Source of the DNA: Syncephalis fuscata
Lineage: Eukaryota; Zoopagomycota; Zoopagomycetes; Zoopagales; Piptocephalidaceae
Assembly: GCA_025786725.1 (NCBI GenBank)
Contig: JAHLTZ010000004.1
Span: 124,001 to 188,000, forward strand
Reading direction: 5' to 3'
DNA: 64,000 nucleotides
This document shows, piece by piece, positions 46,091 through 64,000 of this stretch. Each line of letters starts with the position of its first letter. The first letter of the stretch is position 1. Both the position numbers and the translations under genes were made by a program. Under the pieces are notes generated by a model, which saw only the letters and a list, made by a program, of their open reading frames with translations, had not been told where the DNA came from and did no database searches.

Positions 46091-49000
46091 ATGTCGCTGG
46101 AATCCGTTTACACGGTGATACCGGTGCTATTTAATAACGCGGGACTAGAAAACACTGGGAAAAATGACGCTGATACGCAAAAAACTTCATCAACAGCGTC
46201 CAAATTACTGTCGGGTACCACAGAGACCGATATAGATGCCGCGGCGCTAGAAATCTTCGATTCGACATGGGACTTGTCGACGGCATCACCTACACTGCTG
46301 GCCACCGCACGCGCCGATGAATTACTTGCGCCCGGATCAACAGAGCCGGCTGCAGGTACATTCAAGCCATACCGGCCATCGTCGCCGCCCCTACCACAGC
46401 TGCCAGCATTTGGCTTGGATATCCAGCGCCAGTTATCGACTTCATCTTCAACATCGTCAACCGGTTCACTACAACAAAGCCTTTCACGGTCCGGGACCAG
46501 CAGGCACCAAGGCGATGATGGTGTGCACTCTGAGGCGGACCGATCTGCACGAGAGGTTGCACGCCAGTTGCATGCGTTCCAGGAATTACTAGATACCGAA
46601 CGACGATACGTGCGCGACCTTGGTATATTAATAGAGGTAAGTGGGGTGGACTGTCTTAGAGGCCTTTAATAAGTTGCCCCATTTGGAAGAGACAGTCATG
46701 TGCAAAGCATGACAGTTACGCTAAGCCTTGTAATTCCATCATTATTTTGATATACTGATGCTGATAATGACTGGGTCCATCCTTTGTACGCTTCTTTGTA
46801 TCATGTGCATACTGCATACACGTGCTCTATTCACTTTCTATTTTCACTTTCTTTATTTCAGTGTACTAGTTAGTTAACATACAGCTATTTGCTGTTAGGC
46901 GCATAAACTGGATTATATTCAAATAACTAATCATTATGACGATAATACACACTATAGATATTTCTATCGCCGTTAGCATCTGTCATATGGATAACTGGAG
47001 AGCAAAAGAGAGCAGTTATTCGTAATGCATGGGTAATCCGTGGATGTCATAGTCTACTGCTGAAACAACTCGATGGTGTAATTACGGATATTATTGATAA
47101 ATTATCCACCAATTTGTCATTAACTATTGGCAATATTAATGTCAATAACAAGACAGATTATAACAATAATAGTAACAATATTGAAAAAGACTTACCATCA
47201 TTACCAAAAGATATAACACTCGGTCAAATATTTCTTGATCAAGTAAGCTATTTAAATTAATGATTATAGTAATAACAATAATAATAATTACTAATCATTT
47301 ATAAAGGCAGCCGATTTTCAATCCTATGTAGAATATTGCTCTGGTCATGACACGACATTGCGCGTATTAACACAATTGGCTGAGAATGCAAAATGGCGAT
47401 CCTATACAGAGTCGTGCAAAGAAAGACTACGTAACCAACGTGTAGAGACCCGTCTTACGCTACATGACTATTTGATTAAACCGGTACAAAGATTATGCCA
47501 ATATCCAATTACCATGCGAGAGATTATATCTTTTTACAAAGAAGGAACAAAAGAACATACCGATTTAATGAGTGCAATTGAAATGTTACGTGGTGTGGCC
47601 ACTTCCATTGACGATGCAAAACACTTGGAAGAGGCACGTCAACGGACTCAAGTATTCTTTTCGCGTGTCGATGAAGTGTCGGTAAGTAGCTAATGTATAC
47701 CAGTTTACATTATACTAATTAATACTGTACTATTAGCTATCAACGTTCCCTGGTATAAGCCATTATAAAGACGATGGGCTATTATTGGCCGGTGCACTTG
47801 AATTTGTCGATTATAGTCGCAAACCAAAACTATGCATCAAATATTATGGCTGTTTTGTATTTCCCGGTCTATTGCTAGTAACACGGGCTCGTCGTGCTAA
47901 AACTTATCATATTATTCATCGATTTGCCCTAACCGAAATGATGATGTGTGAATTGGATGCCAGTCAATGTAAGTCATCATGCTATTTAATATACTAGCTA
48001 TTAATTAGTCTATTATAATGATATAGCGCTATTGAAGTTTCCATGGCGATTAAAGTGTAGCAAAACACAACAAAATTATGATTTTGGGGCAGCAGGAAAA
48101 CAAGAACGCAAACTATGGCTTGATCTACTAAGCCGATACACTACACAGTTACGACTACGCCATAAGAATGATTCCACATCATCGCTTGATTCAATGGCAT
48201 CAGATTTTGGTCTTGAACGATCATTAAGCAACGGCAATAGCCATCATTATGATACAAAAGGCGATCCATTTACAGGCTCTTCCGATTCAGCCACTCTAGT
48301 TGATGCACTTGCCTGTTCACGTCGATCTCGCGGCAGTTCACGCAGTGATGATAGTACAGCGAGTAATGCAACACTGCCCACATCATCAACACTGACCACC
48401 ACGGTTAGACCCACCGGTTTAAACCGTCGCTATTCACATGGTAATCACGATTTCCAACATTCATCAGTGCGTAAATATGCATCAGATGGTCTGTCAACGG
48501 TGAATGAACGATCCAATACCATGCCCATCACTGATTATCCACGCGATAATAGTTTGGTACGTCGTATTCTACCATTACGTCGAACTCAATCGGTTGAATT
48601 TCGCGGCCTACCCACTCCACCACCACTACTCATATCACCCTCTGATGCCAATACACCTCGTTCAAATGAGCCAATTGGTCCACCGTCACCTCTACGCTCC
48701 AACTGGTCATTTAGATCATCGTCGGGCACGGAAGCAACGCCAGCTCGTCGAGCAACCATTGAACAACGCTTTGAAGATGTATTTACTCAGGACCATCAAA
48801 CGGTACATGCATTGGAAATGCGTCTACAAGTAGTGGCGGCCGAACAGCGTCGTGTCCAACAACTCCAAGAGGCAGAAGAGAATGAACGCCAATTACGCAA
48901 TCGTAATAGTATGAGTGTTATAGACAGCAATCGATTATCGGCCAAACGTAGAACGTATAGCGATAACTATTCAACCGGCTCTATAAATGATCAAACACGC

Positions 49001-50125
49001 CCTCCAATACCGGTGAGAACGTCAAGTCTACGCCAGACCAGTCTTCCCGTATCCAATAATTCAATAGAGAAATCTGTACTTAAAATTGCTCACCACAGTC
49101 TATCGCTAACCTTATCATCTGTTCGATTGACGACACCGTCCACGACTTCATTGAACGCAGCATCTAGTACACTAATCGCCAATACCACTAATGATATTAG
49201 TCAACATGACACGGATACTAACGACAATAGTAATGACATCGATGAGTTGAACACATTTAGCTATAGGCCACCATCTATCAATATGATGTCCAAAAGCTGT
49301 TCATCTTCGCCATTAATGCGACCACGTCCTAAACGTATTAATTCACTATTATTTTCATCTTCATTAAAGATTAATACAGATGTAGCCACTGGATCTTCAT
49401 CTTCATCTGATCAACAAACGCATCAACATCAACGATCTCTATCTCTACAAAGATCAACGCCACAACTTAGACTAGGTGGTAATGGACTGCGTACAGTGAG
49501 TCAGCCTACTTGTAGTGGCCAATCATCACCTATGAATGAAGAGATGGACTTTTTCGATACAGATCGATCAAGTAAAAGCAATACCATGACCCGTCTACTG
49601 CGTAATACATTCCGTAGAGCCCGTCCTCAAAGTACACCACCACCATCTCCATCATCGGGTAGTTTACGTGGACTGGTTTCAACACCATTTATGTCAAGAT
49701 CTACTACACCAACACCACCACCACGCCCACCCAAATCGCCATTAAGTAATGCCAGATTACTGACCACCACCCCCACACATCATATAACATCTTATTGTGA
49801 TATAGATACAATTAGTAATAGTAATAGTGAATCACGTTGTCATAGTACATTGTCACTGTCATCATATGAACAACATGATCATTATTGTCGTTATAATACG
49901 AATAGCAATAACAATAATAACCATGATTCCAATACTAATACTAATGGTCATGGCAGTGATGACGACGATACACATGGTCCTATTTCAGCACCATTACTAT
50001 CGTTGCCACCATTGCCATTATCGTCATCGTCACCATCTGTATCGGCACCTTCATCGCCTCTATGTCCATTAGGTATGCGTCATGGTAATTTGCCTATTCC
50101 ATCGGCTCGTTCTCCCGTTAGTTAA
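46091..50125 (+). CDS. RhoGEF (DH-PH) with very long Ser/Thr/Pro-rich C-terminal tail, five exons
   Basis: Exons are 46091-46636, 46958-47242, 47307-47681, 47737-47968 and 48027-50125; phases agree, 1,178 aa. The DH domain begins at RQLHAFQELLDTERRYVRDL, continues through FLSPLASVIWITGEQ and YCSGHDTTLRVL, and has its core helix in LTLHDYLIKPVQRLCQYPI, the DH signature. The PH domain spans LLLAGALEFVDYSRKPK to KQERKLWLDLLSRY. The last 650 residues are disordered, Ser/Thr/Asn/Pro-rich, with SH3-type Pro runs (TPTPPPRPPKSP). It is predicted to activate a Rho GTPase in polarity or cytoskeleton control. The first intron is long for this window (321 nt). Confidence 0.88.
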
Positions 50126-50627
50126 AAGCATTCTTGGTCTATTCTCTTTATTTGTGGTCAATGACCCGAATAATGATATAGTGTACAACACTATTAGAAA
50201 AGACTACTAGAATTAACCCTTACATTATTGTATACATCATTTCATTCTCTTTCAATTTCAATTTCAATTATTTCTTTGTGCGTATGATAATTGCGCCGTT
50301 TTTGCTTTTTCGTTCATTCATCGTTGTATTTTCTGCGTACTCTTTTATTTTACTAAAAAGAATGATTTCAATATATAATTATAAATATTAATAATAGTAA
50401 TTAGTTTATAAGTAATTGAATAGCAAAAATAATGTTTAGAGTAAAACACTAACACTAATCCTTCAATATTTCTATTAATAAAAGCGTATTCTTATATTTT
50501 TATTTGGGTTTTACAAAATTATCTACGATGCTCATCATCCAAACAACAAAACAATAACAAATACTATTTATACGCTTGTATAATTCCTTACTATTTGTAT
50601 GTATTATTCATTTATACACACAAATCA
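50126..50627. other. Convergent intergenic region, no gene seen
   Basis: About 500 bp of AT-rich sequence between the RhoGEF and RPB1 stop codons. It presumably holds both 3' UTRs. Confidence 0.4.
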
Positions 50628-56737
<6,110 letters not shown>

Positions 56738-57643
56738 CCTAGCATATACTATTTATGAAATAAACGCGTTGAATAAAAATAAGAATAGGAATCAAGGAAA
56801 GATTGGAGATCGCTACGATAAAGGCAGCCTCGATAGAATAGAGATGAGAAAGGAAAGGTCGAGACAATTGATGAGAGGTAGATCGGATCGCAATGATGTA
56901 AAAAGTAAGCGATGGCCCGTCTAAGGCCGATAACTATTTGTTGTTGTTGTGTGTTTGGTGTACACGACGAACGATCGAATGAACGAACGAGCGCGTAACG
57001 TATTACTTTCTTTCTCACTAGCTCACTCGTCCTTCTTTGCCAGATGGATGTGTGTGCACGGTGAATAACAGCGCAGCAGGAAAAAGAAGCAGCATCCCGA
57101 GTCGACAGTTGGGGGAGGGAAATGGCGGCCTTATTTATAGGCGAGAATGAGTCATCTGCACTCATACTCTTTTTATTGTTGTATGTGTGTGTCAAGGCCA
57201 TTTATTCATCCACACAAATACTAAGGACATAGTTTGCAGTAATAACATCTCTATTAATAGTTTACAACTAGATTGGATGTATTAAACAAATTAGAGCTGT
57301 GATACGCGTTGACTACGAGTGTTGTTATTATTAATACAATTATTGCCACTATTGCTTTTGATACTATTTGCAGCTTGATATACTGTTTATCATTATGAAT
57401 CTATCACTGTACTAAGCCGTCAACTTAACTCAATCGTCTAGTTGCAAGTGTATAATAACAATCGTGCTATTATATAGTCTCAATTGAGACTAGTATACAT
57501 GGCTAGACTTTTTGTTAGTTTAGTTTCAATACTTGCTAATTTGCTTCCATCTTACTAAGCACCGTTGACTGCGTTAGTTATATTCCAGTTTACCTTTTTC
57601 TACAAAACGACTTTAGTCTTTAAACGATTAAAATAGCATCGAT
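56738..57643. promoter_or_regulatory. Divergent promoter region between RPB1 and the PHD-finger gene
   Basis: About 900 bp. A TTTATAGG TATA-like element on the plus strand at about 57,134-57,141 and CT-rich tracts near 57,005-57,035 are present. No coding sequence accepted. Confidence 0.35.
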
Positions 57644-59491
57644 ATGACGGCACCGGATTCCTATACGCTACTTGACGATACATCGTATCCTATTTCTATC
57701 GATGAACAGCGTATCTCCGCGTTACTGGCCTGGGTAAGTTGCAGTAGTAAACAACTGTTTTATCTGATATTTATTATTGCGTAAGAAACAAACGATGCCG
57801 GACACGTGCTGTACCTGTGGTAGACGCGAATCTGTTAAAGACAATCCATTGTTGGTGTGTGCCACATTAACATGCGACGTTGTTGTTCATCAATGTAAGT
57901 AGTACATGTTGTTAACAGCACAAATACTATTGAATCTATTATTAAGCAATATAATTGACTAGACTGTTATAATATGGCATCATCTAGTTTTTCTACAGAA
58001 TCGCCTTGGTATTGTGAGCGTTGTTTATCGGGTATAGATCGAACGGTAAGATGATGGTTTTATATGTTAATGCCTGCTCTGATCGTATCTGTATATAGTG
58101 TTGTATTGTATGTCCAAATGAGGATGGTGCGTTCTATCCAGTTACAGATGTACCAGGTGGTTGGATTCATGCTATATGTGCACAAGCAATTCCTGGTGTA
58201 ATTATCGATGAGATTAGTGGAAAACAACACGTTTTACTTACAAAAATACCTGTTAAATATTGGAGATCAGTAAGTATTTAATTAATAATACCAAGAATGT
58301 TGATATTAATAATAATAATATTACTAATAATAGTGTACTTTGTGTAAAAACATTATGGATTCATTTAATGGCGTCTGTATTCCATGCAGTGTAGATCATT
58401 GCCCACATCGATGCCATATCACTTGTGGACATGGTACACTTCAATCATTAGAACCTTGGCAGTGGCAAGTTTATTGTCATGACCATTATAAAACAGATCA
58501 ATTGGCATCTAATGATTGGTATAATTGGTCGAAGCAACGCAATGAACTCATAGCTCTATGGGAACGACATGACTATGAAGCATTAGTGAATAGTTGGTCT
58601 ATATCGCCAAGACTTGACTCTATAAAAAAACAACATCGTAAACGATTAGATAGTTCAGATAGAATGAATGCACGTCGAATAATAGCCTATACGTTATCTC
58701 AATTATGGCATGTTGTTAGTCCATTATGGGCAACAACAGATCAAAGAAAAAAGACGATTCATTTAACAGCAAAGAAACAGCAAAAAGTTGAACAGTTACA
58801 ACACACGTTACAAGAACAATTAAATTTACTAATGGTCAAGTTTATAAAACAGTCATCTACACTCAAATTACCGGCAATCCCGTCATTATTGGATAATACT
58901 GAAAAGAACGACACTATAATGGATACATTGCCATCTATAGATACGATGCAATACGATACAGTAATAGTTGATGAAATTGAAGAAGAGATGGTACCATTAT
59001 CTTATAAACACACTGAACTGTTTAGTACATCTATTGATGCTGATAATGATGAAAAAGAAACAGTATTTAATACAAGAAATCGTCATAAATTAACCATCGA
59101 AACTGTATCCAATTCTATTACAACTGATATTGAATCAGAACAACAAGCTTCACCTTCAAGTAGAATGGAGTCAACATCGACTGAATCAACACCTACTTTT
59201 AATGAATCCACTCATCCTTATAGCAATAAACGTCATAAACGCCACAAACGTCGTCGCCATCGAATGTCAGCAACACCAAAATATCATTTCAACACTCGAT
59301 CTGCCGAACCTTTACTTTGTACAACATGTAAATTAGATACACACTCTAGTCCAACTGTAACTAATCCACAAATATCTACTCGTAAAAGTACACGACACCA
59401 TGTAGTGCCACCATCTATTGCCACTACCAATCCATCAGATAAAGTAACTTGGGGCCCTACTTGTTCTAAATGTCATCGTGTTTTATGGTAA
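57644..59491 (+). CDS. PHD finger plus extended PHD (HC5HC2H) chromatin-reader-like protein, five exons
   Basis: Exons are 57644-57733, 57786-57894, 57963-58045, 58099-58269 and 58334-59491; phases agree, 536 aa. The first PHD finger is CCTCGRRES..., LVCATLTCDVVVHQYCYNMA, then PWYCERC. An extended PHD follows: CCIVCPNEDGAFYPVTDV, GWIHAICAQAIPGV, CTLCKN, CIPCSVDHCPHRCHITCG. This PHD-knuckle-ePHD order is typical of BRPF/Jade/Nto1 and AF10 proteins, which read histone H3 tails in acetyltransferase or related complexes (family knowledge). The C-terminal half is disordered with a basic patch (KRHKRHKRRRHR) and two CxxC pairs (CTTC near residue 485, CSKC near the end). It is shorter than Nto1, with no bromodomain or enhancer-of-polycomb-like region seen, so I do not assign a symbol. 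Confidence 0.85.
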
Positions 59492-59602
59492 TTAAAATAA
59501 TTAATAAATAAAAGTTGTTACTATTAAATAAATAGTATTAGTGTCTATGTTAAATCAGTTCTGATTTATTAAAATAGTAAAACAAACACCAATGCCTAAT
59601 AA

Positions 59603-61053
59603 CTACGCTGTTTCAGCTTGAATGGCCGAATAAACGTCACCGAGCTCTTTCAAAGCAAGTGCACGATTGTTTCGTGTCTCTTTAGCGGCTTTCTCGTCAT
59701 GAAGTGCACGATCGCAAACCTCTCGCAATACACTTTGCACTTCAAGTTTACTGCCCTTCCACATTGCGTATAATCCTTGACGAGCCGTGGCCTCTTCAAG
59801 TTTGGCCCGCTCAGTTGCCTCCATACTGCCGGTTTCATCGGCTTGTTGTAGCTGTTGGAATGATCGCTGTAGATCAAGTGCTGATCGGATGGTAGACACT
59901 GTCTCTGAAAGAATATGGCCCTTTTCACGCATGCGTCGGTAAACAGAGGTTAAGCCAAGCAATTCATTACGGCCCATATACTGTTCAGCCTTTGACGTGT
60001 ACGTATAGCCAATAGCATGCAATAGTTCAGTGCCATGTGATTCCTGTTTAAGTTCGTCAGCTTCAATCTGTTGAATGGTGCGGAAGTTGGCAAGGTCTTG
60101 TGGAGTACAGGTCGTTTCTGTAAACACCGATAATTTACGAATAAGATTATCAGTGAGCTTTTCAACTCGTTCGTTGCGTTCCTTTTGGCGGCGTTCATTC
60201 GATTGTTTTTGCTGCAATTCACGTCGTTGCTTTTTCTCTTCTTCCGTTAATGTCTCGCCTTCTTCTTCTTCCGTATCGTCAATCAAATCACGGAACTCAC
60301 GACCAATCGATATTTTACCGATAATATTCAAGAACCGTTCACCGCCAAATTGCTGTTGGAAGAATTCCTCAGGATCAACTACAGCGTATAGTGTAAGTAT
60401 ATGGATTAATGACTATAGATGCCACTTACCAAAACCACCCTCGGGTGTCACATCCAATGTGCCATATTCATTATAGCGTTTACGCAATTCAGGATCTGAC
60501 AACACTTGATATGCTTCAGAAATACGTTTAAACTAATAAATATACAGCTATCAATATCCCTATTTACTATATGCTATATATTAATGCAACCTACATGTTC
60601 TTCAGCCCCTGGATCCTTATTCTTATCCGGATGGTATTTAATGGCCAATTTGTAGTAACTTTTACGAATCTCATCCTGAGAAGCAGTGGCTGCCACTTCA
60701 AACATATCGTAGTATTCCATTGATACTGGGTTCTCGTCTAGAATCAGTACATGTACCATTAGTATAATCTGCATATATATATATATATATATCTATTTAA
60801 ACAAACCTGTGCCTCTTTTACCGCCCCAACCGCCTAAACCACGGCTTTTATTGCTGCCTGAACTATTTTGTTCACTGCCTTCCAATTGTGTGGCATTAGT
60901 GGCAATCGAGTAAGAGAAGATCTTGCTGCAGCCATGGCAAGCCACTTTGGCATTTGCCGCTGGCTTTACAAACTCAACCGCTACATTGCAAGCAGGACAT
61001 TTTGCATTGACATGCTTTGGTGTATACGATTGAAGAACAGCAGTCGACGTCAT
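59603..61053 (-). CDS. DnaJ-domain protein with C-terminal DnaJ-X region (Caj1-like), four exons
   Basis: Exons (minus) are 60807-61053, 60595-60737, 60430-60532 and 59603-60378; phases agree, 422 aa. The N-terminus has a small zinc-ribbon-like motif ([11 protein letters not shown]...CHGCSKIF). The J domain follows: [40 protein letters not shown] with its HPD triad, and [13 protein letters not shown]. The DnaJ-X region ([17 protein letters not shown], then [20 protein letters not shown]-like) marks the Caj1/Djp1 class. Such proteins stimulate Hsp70; Djp1 aids peroxisomal import in yeast (family knowledge). The N-terminal C-x2-C pair ahead of the J domain is an addition to the usual Caj1 layout. 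A (TA)n run lies in intron 1. Confidence 0.9.
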
Positions 61054-61435
61054 GATGGAAGAATGGAGTCGTATAGTCTAACCAAGAGTACGTGTATATA
61101 TACACACACACGTATACACACACCCAAACGAAACAAATAAAGAAGACAAAGAGTAAAGGCGCAGGTACAATGAGAAGTGAAAAAGAGTCGATAAGCCGAT
61201 ATTTGTGAAGATAACCGTCGTCGGTAGTTCACGGCAGTTTGCATATATCATCACCATGATTCTATCACTATAATTCACAATGCCAAGTTTTTTCGCATTG
61301 CATCATCCAATCCGCATTCAATTTGCATTGAATCTACCATTGAATTCTTTTTTCTTCTTTTTTTTACTTTGAACTTTCCCGTTCAGTTATATATCCATCT
61401 AGTTACATATATATATATATATTATAAGATCTAGA
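61054..61435. other. Divergent promoter between the DnaJ gene and RRP7
   Basis: About 380 bp with CACACA and TATATA runs, T-rich before the RRP7 start. Confidence 0.35.
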
Positions 61436-62534
61436 ATGGCCAACAAAAACACATCCAGTGGCAAGAAGAAAAAGACAAAGTCGACCGAGAAGGGCGATCA
61501 GAGTCAGCCACTTGCCATTATAGATGGATTCCACGTATTGCCACTTCAAGTATCAACAAGCCATCAAAATACTACCACAGTACATTATGTGTATTTTAAA
61601 CAGCATAAACTACACGGTACAAGTAAACTAGACGATAGTGACGATAATAGCGATAGCAATGACGATAAACACGATTCAACACATAATAGGCGTTATAGTG
61701 AAAAAGACCGTATACTATTTGTATTAAATCTACCAATTGATACTACTGAGGCTGATATACGCCATTGGTTCCGTGATGCTGGCGTTATTGAATCTGTTCG
61801 ATTTCAAACAATTCAACAATATAATGAATGCTATAACATCACACCTAACAATGATGCTACACTGGTCAATCAACGATTACGTCCACTGTTAGATGCTGGC
61901 TCATATGCACATGTAGTATTCCTAGAACCATTGGGTCTACAACGTGCCCTTGCTATGACTAGCCGTACTCGACGTTGGCGTGATGAAGCAACTGCTGAGA
62001 AGAGCAAGACTCAATTAGCAGTAGGACTTGAACGTAAGTTATTTATACCACGAATATGCAATAGTTAATAAATTGTTTATAGGCTATAAATTGGCCTATA
62101 CAAGTACACGACCTTCATCAGCTATACTGTCTAAACAAGCCGATGATTATATTATTAAACATGAAGCGCAAGAACGAGCAAAGGAAGCCAACCTATCGGC
62201 CATGTATAACGTACCCGATGCCGATGGCTTTGTTACTGTTGTGCGCCATCATCGTAAACGAGGTAATACCGATGGACGTGGCACAGTAAAGGCCATTCGG
62301 GCGGAAGAAGCAGCCAAACTAAAGGAAAAAACAGGCCAAGACAAAGAACGAGTCGACTTTTATCGATTCCAACACCGAGAAGCTAAACGTGAAAGTAAGT
62401 ATTAATCTGATTGTTTACCTAACAGCATTTATTAATATTGTACTATAGAATTGCTTGATTTACGTCGTAAATTTGAGCAAGACAAAGAGCGCATTGCTCG
62501 TATGCGTACCAATCGTCGTTTTAATCCCTACTAA
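61436..62534 (+). CDS. RRP7: Ribosomal RNA-processing protein Rrp7, three exons
   Basis: Exons are 61436-62033, 62083-62394 and 62449-62534; phases agree, 331 aa. A Lys-rich start is followed by an RRM-like domain (ILFVLNLPIDTTEADIRHWF, then GSYAHVVFLEPLGLQRAL). The RRP7 C-terminal region has DADGFVTVVRHHRKRGNTDG, RVDFYRFQHREAKRE, and the ending LRRKFEQDKERIARMRTNRR plus FNPY. Rrp7 acts with Rrp36 and CK2 in the UTP-C module of the small-subunit processome in the nucleolus (family knowledge). FCF1 and REX4 in the same window also serve ribosome biogenesis, though they are not adjacent. Confidence 0.94.
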
Positions 62535-62711
62535 TCTATCTATATTCATCTATTAAGAGGTTGTTTCTCTTTGGCCGTCACGATGACTACGACGTGTAAC
62601 CTTTTTCTTTATAAATTATACTAAATGAAAACAGCTATATTTATTTCGAAAACATATTGATGTATCTAATTAAACAATTGGCTTATGAACGATGCATACA
62701 AAAAGTAGGCA

Positions 62712-64000
62712 CTAGTTAAAAAAAGGATGTGAAAGAGCATCCGACGCAGTAATTCTATCCACTGGATCCACTTTTAGCAGTTTATCAAGTAGACTAACGG
62801 CATTTAGATCAATCAGATCAAGACGTTCTTGGTTTAGAAACTTGATTAAGCGTGACAAATCCACTGGACGGTTACGTATCGTAGGAATATTACAATGGAA
62901 ACTTCGATCTATAATGTCAAGTTAGTATAAATGCTAGAATGTAATAGTATTGTACTTGCGATATTTCGCAGCCATAGCCTTCATAGCAGAACGACCTTGT
63001 AAACAAGTAATTTCCACTAATGCTTCTGCATCACTATTTGAATTAAAAAATGGATAACGGCCGGTGAGAAAAGATAGTAGAATAACACCGGCTGCCCAAA
63101 TATCAAGTGCTATATTAAATACAATTTATATTAAAACTACGTTAAATGAATAAAATGTACATTTTAACTACTTACCAGCTGTTTGATGTTCAATCTTTAA
63201 TAATACCTCAGGTGGTCTAAATCCACGGGTTCCTGCACGATTAGCCCGTAGAACAGGTCTATTAATCAATTAATCAATTAATCAGCTAATCAGTTAAACA
63301 ACTAGTTAAATGTTTATATCTATGCTTACCGACTATCGTGTACTAAATAGCCAACACAATTATCCTCTGACATGGGTGTACTTACTAATGGTGCTGCTGT
63401 TTGAGGATACAGTGGCTTTGTTGGATCAACATCCTATTAAATAGTTAAATAGTTAATGAGTATTGAATTATATTAATTATAAAAACATTACCTGGGCCAG
63501 ACCAAAATCAACTAGAAATCCTCGATGTTGTCGAAGATCATAAAGAAAATTCGTTGGCTTCACATCTCGATGAATAATTCCCTGACTATGTGTATCTCTT
63601 AATGATTCTAATAAAGAGTACATATAACAGCGAATTTCATCTAACCCACAACTAGTATAGAATTTCTAATGATTATAAGTATATGTATGTATATATATAC
63701 ACTATATTATTAATAATATTAATATAATAAAATTACCTTAAAATCATCATGTCGAATATAAGGTAGAACAATGGCTACTCTATCTTCATAGCGAAATGCA
63801 TCAAGCATAGGAGCAATAGAGGGTGAATGACTATTATTATTATTATTATAATAGTAATAACATCCATCAGTTAATAGTATTCTATTAATAACATCAACTA
63901 CTTACCGTAAAGCGGCCAATTTATTAATTTCACTATGAATTCTGGATGGTGAACTACTAATATGAATACATTTAATTGCCATATAATGTTGGGCTGATGG
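62712..64000 (-). CDS. CDC7: Cdc7-type kinase (DDK catalytic subunit), 5' end outside window
   Basis: Minus-strand exons run from the right edge to a TAG at 62712-62714. In order they encode a kinase N-lobe end (AIKCIHISSSPSRIHSEINK), a hinge (VAIVLPYIRHDDF, the Cdc7-type IVLPYxxHxDF), the catalytic loop HRDVKPTNFLYD with VDFGLAQ, an insert, the activation segment AGTRGFRPPEVLLK, ALDIWAAGVILLSFLTGRYP, and the C-terminal RITASDALSHPFF. The IVLPY hinge, the GTRGFRxPEV motif and the insert between DFG and APE fit Cdc7 better than other kinases. With Dbf4 it fires replication origins by phosphorylating MCM (family knowledge). The last intron (62909-62959) has a GC donor (GCAAGT). Confidence 0.85.

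Overview
This window comes from a eukaryotic nuclear genome, almost certainly a fungus. It is compact and AT-rich, and its introns are short (about 40-110 nt, one of about 320 nt) with GTAAGT donors and YTAG/ATAG acceptors. Fungal indicators are an AreA-type GATA factor with its N-terminal conserved region, single-exon CsbD-like proteins, and Rex4, Rrp7, Trs33, Dap1, Cdc7 and Ire1 homologues. The composition, the intron density and a FYVE-RING protein of metazoan-like layout suggest an early-diverging fungal lineage. I cannot name the species from sequence alone.

Left part (1-20,900) is accessory-like. It holds the tail of an unidentified gene, mitochondrial ribosomal protein uL15m, a 20-cysteine protein, a signal-peptide gene with tiny exons (about 3,982-4,740), TRAPP subunit Trs33, two CsbD-like genes, a decayed Mutator-like transposase, an F-box protein, and a secreted/multi-TM protein gene. 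Its most striking element is at 9,187-11,955 on the minus strand: a signal-peptide exon followed by 32 micro-exons, 31 of exactly 3 nt and one of 6 nt. They are separated by 33 mutually similar introns of about 68-80 nt. Every intron is phase 1, so almost every codon of the mature peptide is split. The spliced reading is a 69-residue secreted peptide with a dibasic site and six cysteines (C-x2-C-x2-C-x10-C-x3-C-x3-C), ending at an in-frame stop. No contiguous reading frame shows it.

Right part (21,000-64,000) is a dense block of core genes: PEX5, FCF1, REX4, IRE1, DAP1-like, a RhoGEF, an AreA-type GATA factor, a FYVE-RING E3, a second RhoGEF, RPB1, a PHD/extended-PHD protein, a DnaJ protein, RRP7 and the 3' part of CDC7. 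Pairs such as PEX5/FCF1 and RPB1/PHD are divergent and share promoters.

Several conserved genes carry isolated one-base gaps (RPB1 x4, Dap1 x2, one at the GATA exon junction, and breaks in the multi-TM gene). This is more consistent with leftover assembly indels than with real gene loss. All splice models were worked out by hand from splice consensus, reading frame and family conservation, and have not been checked against transcripts.
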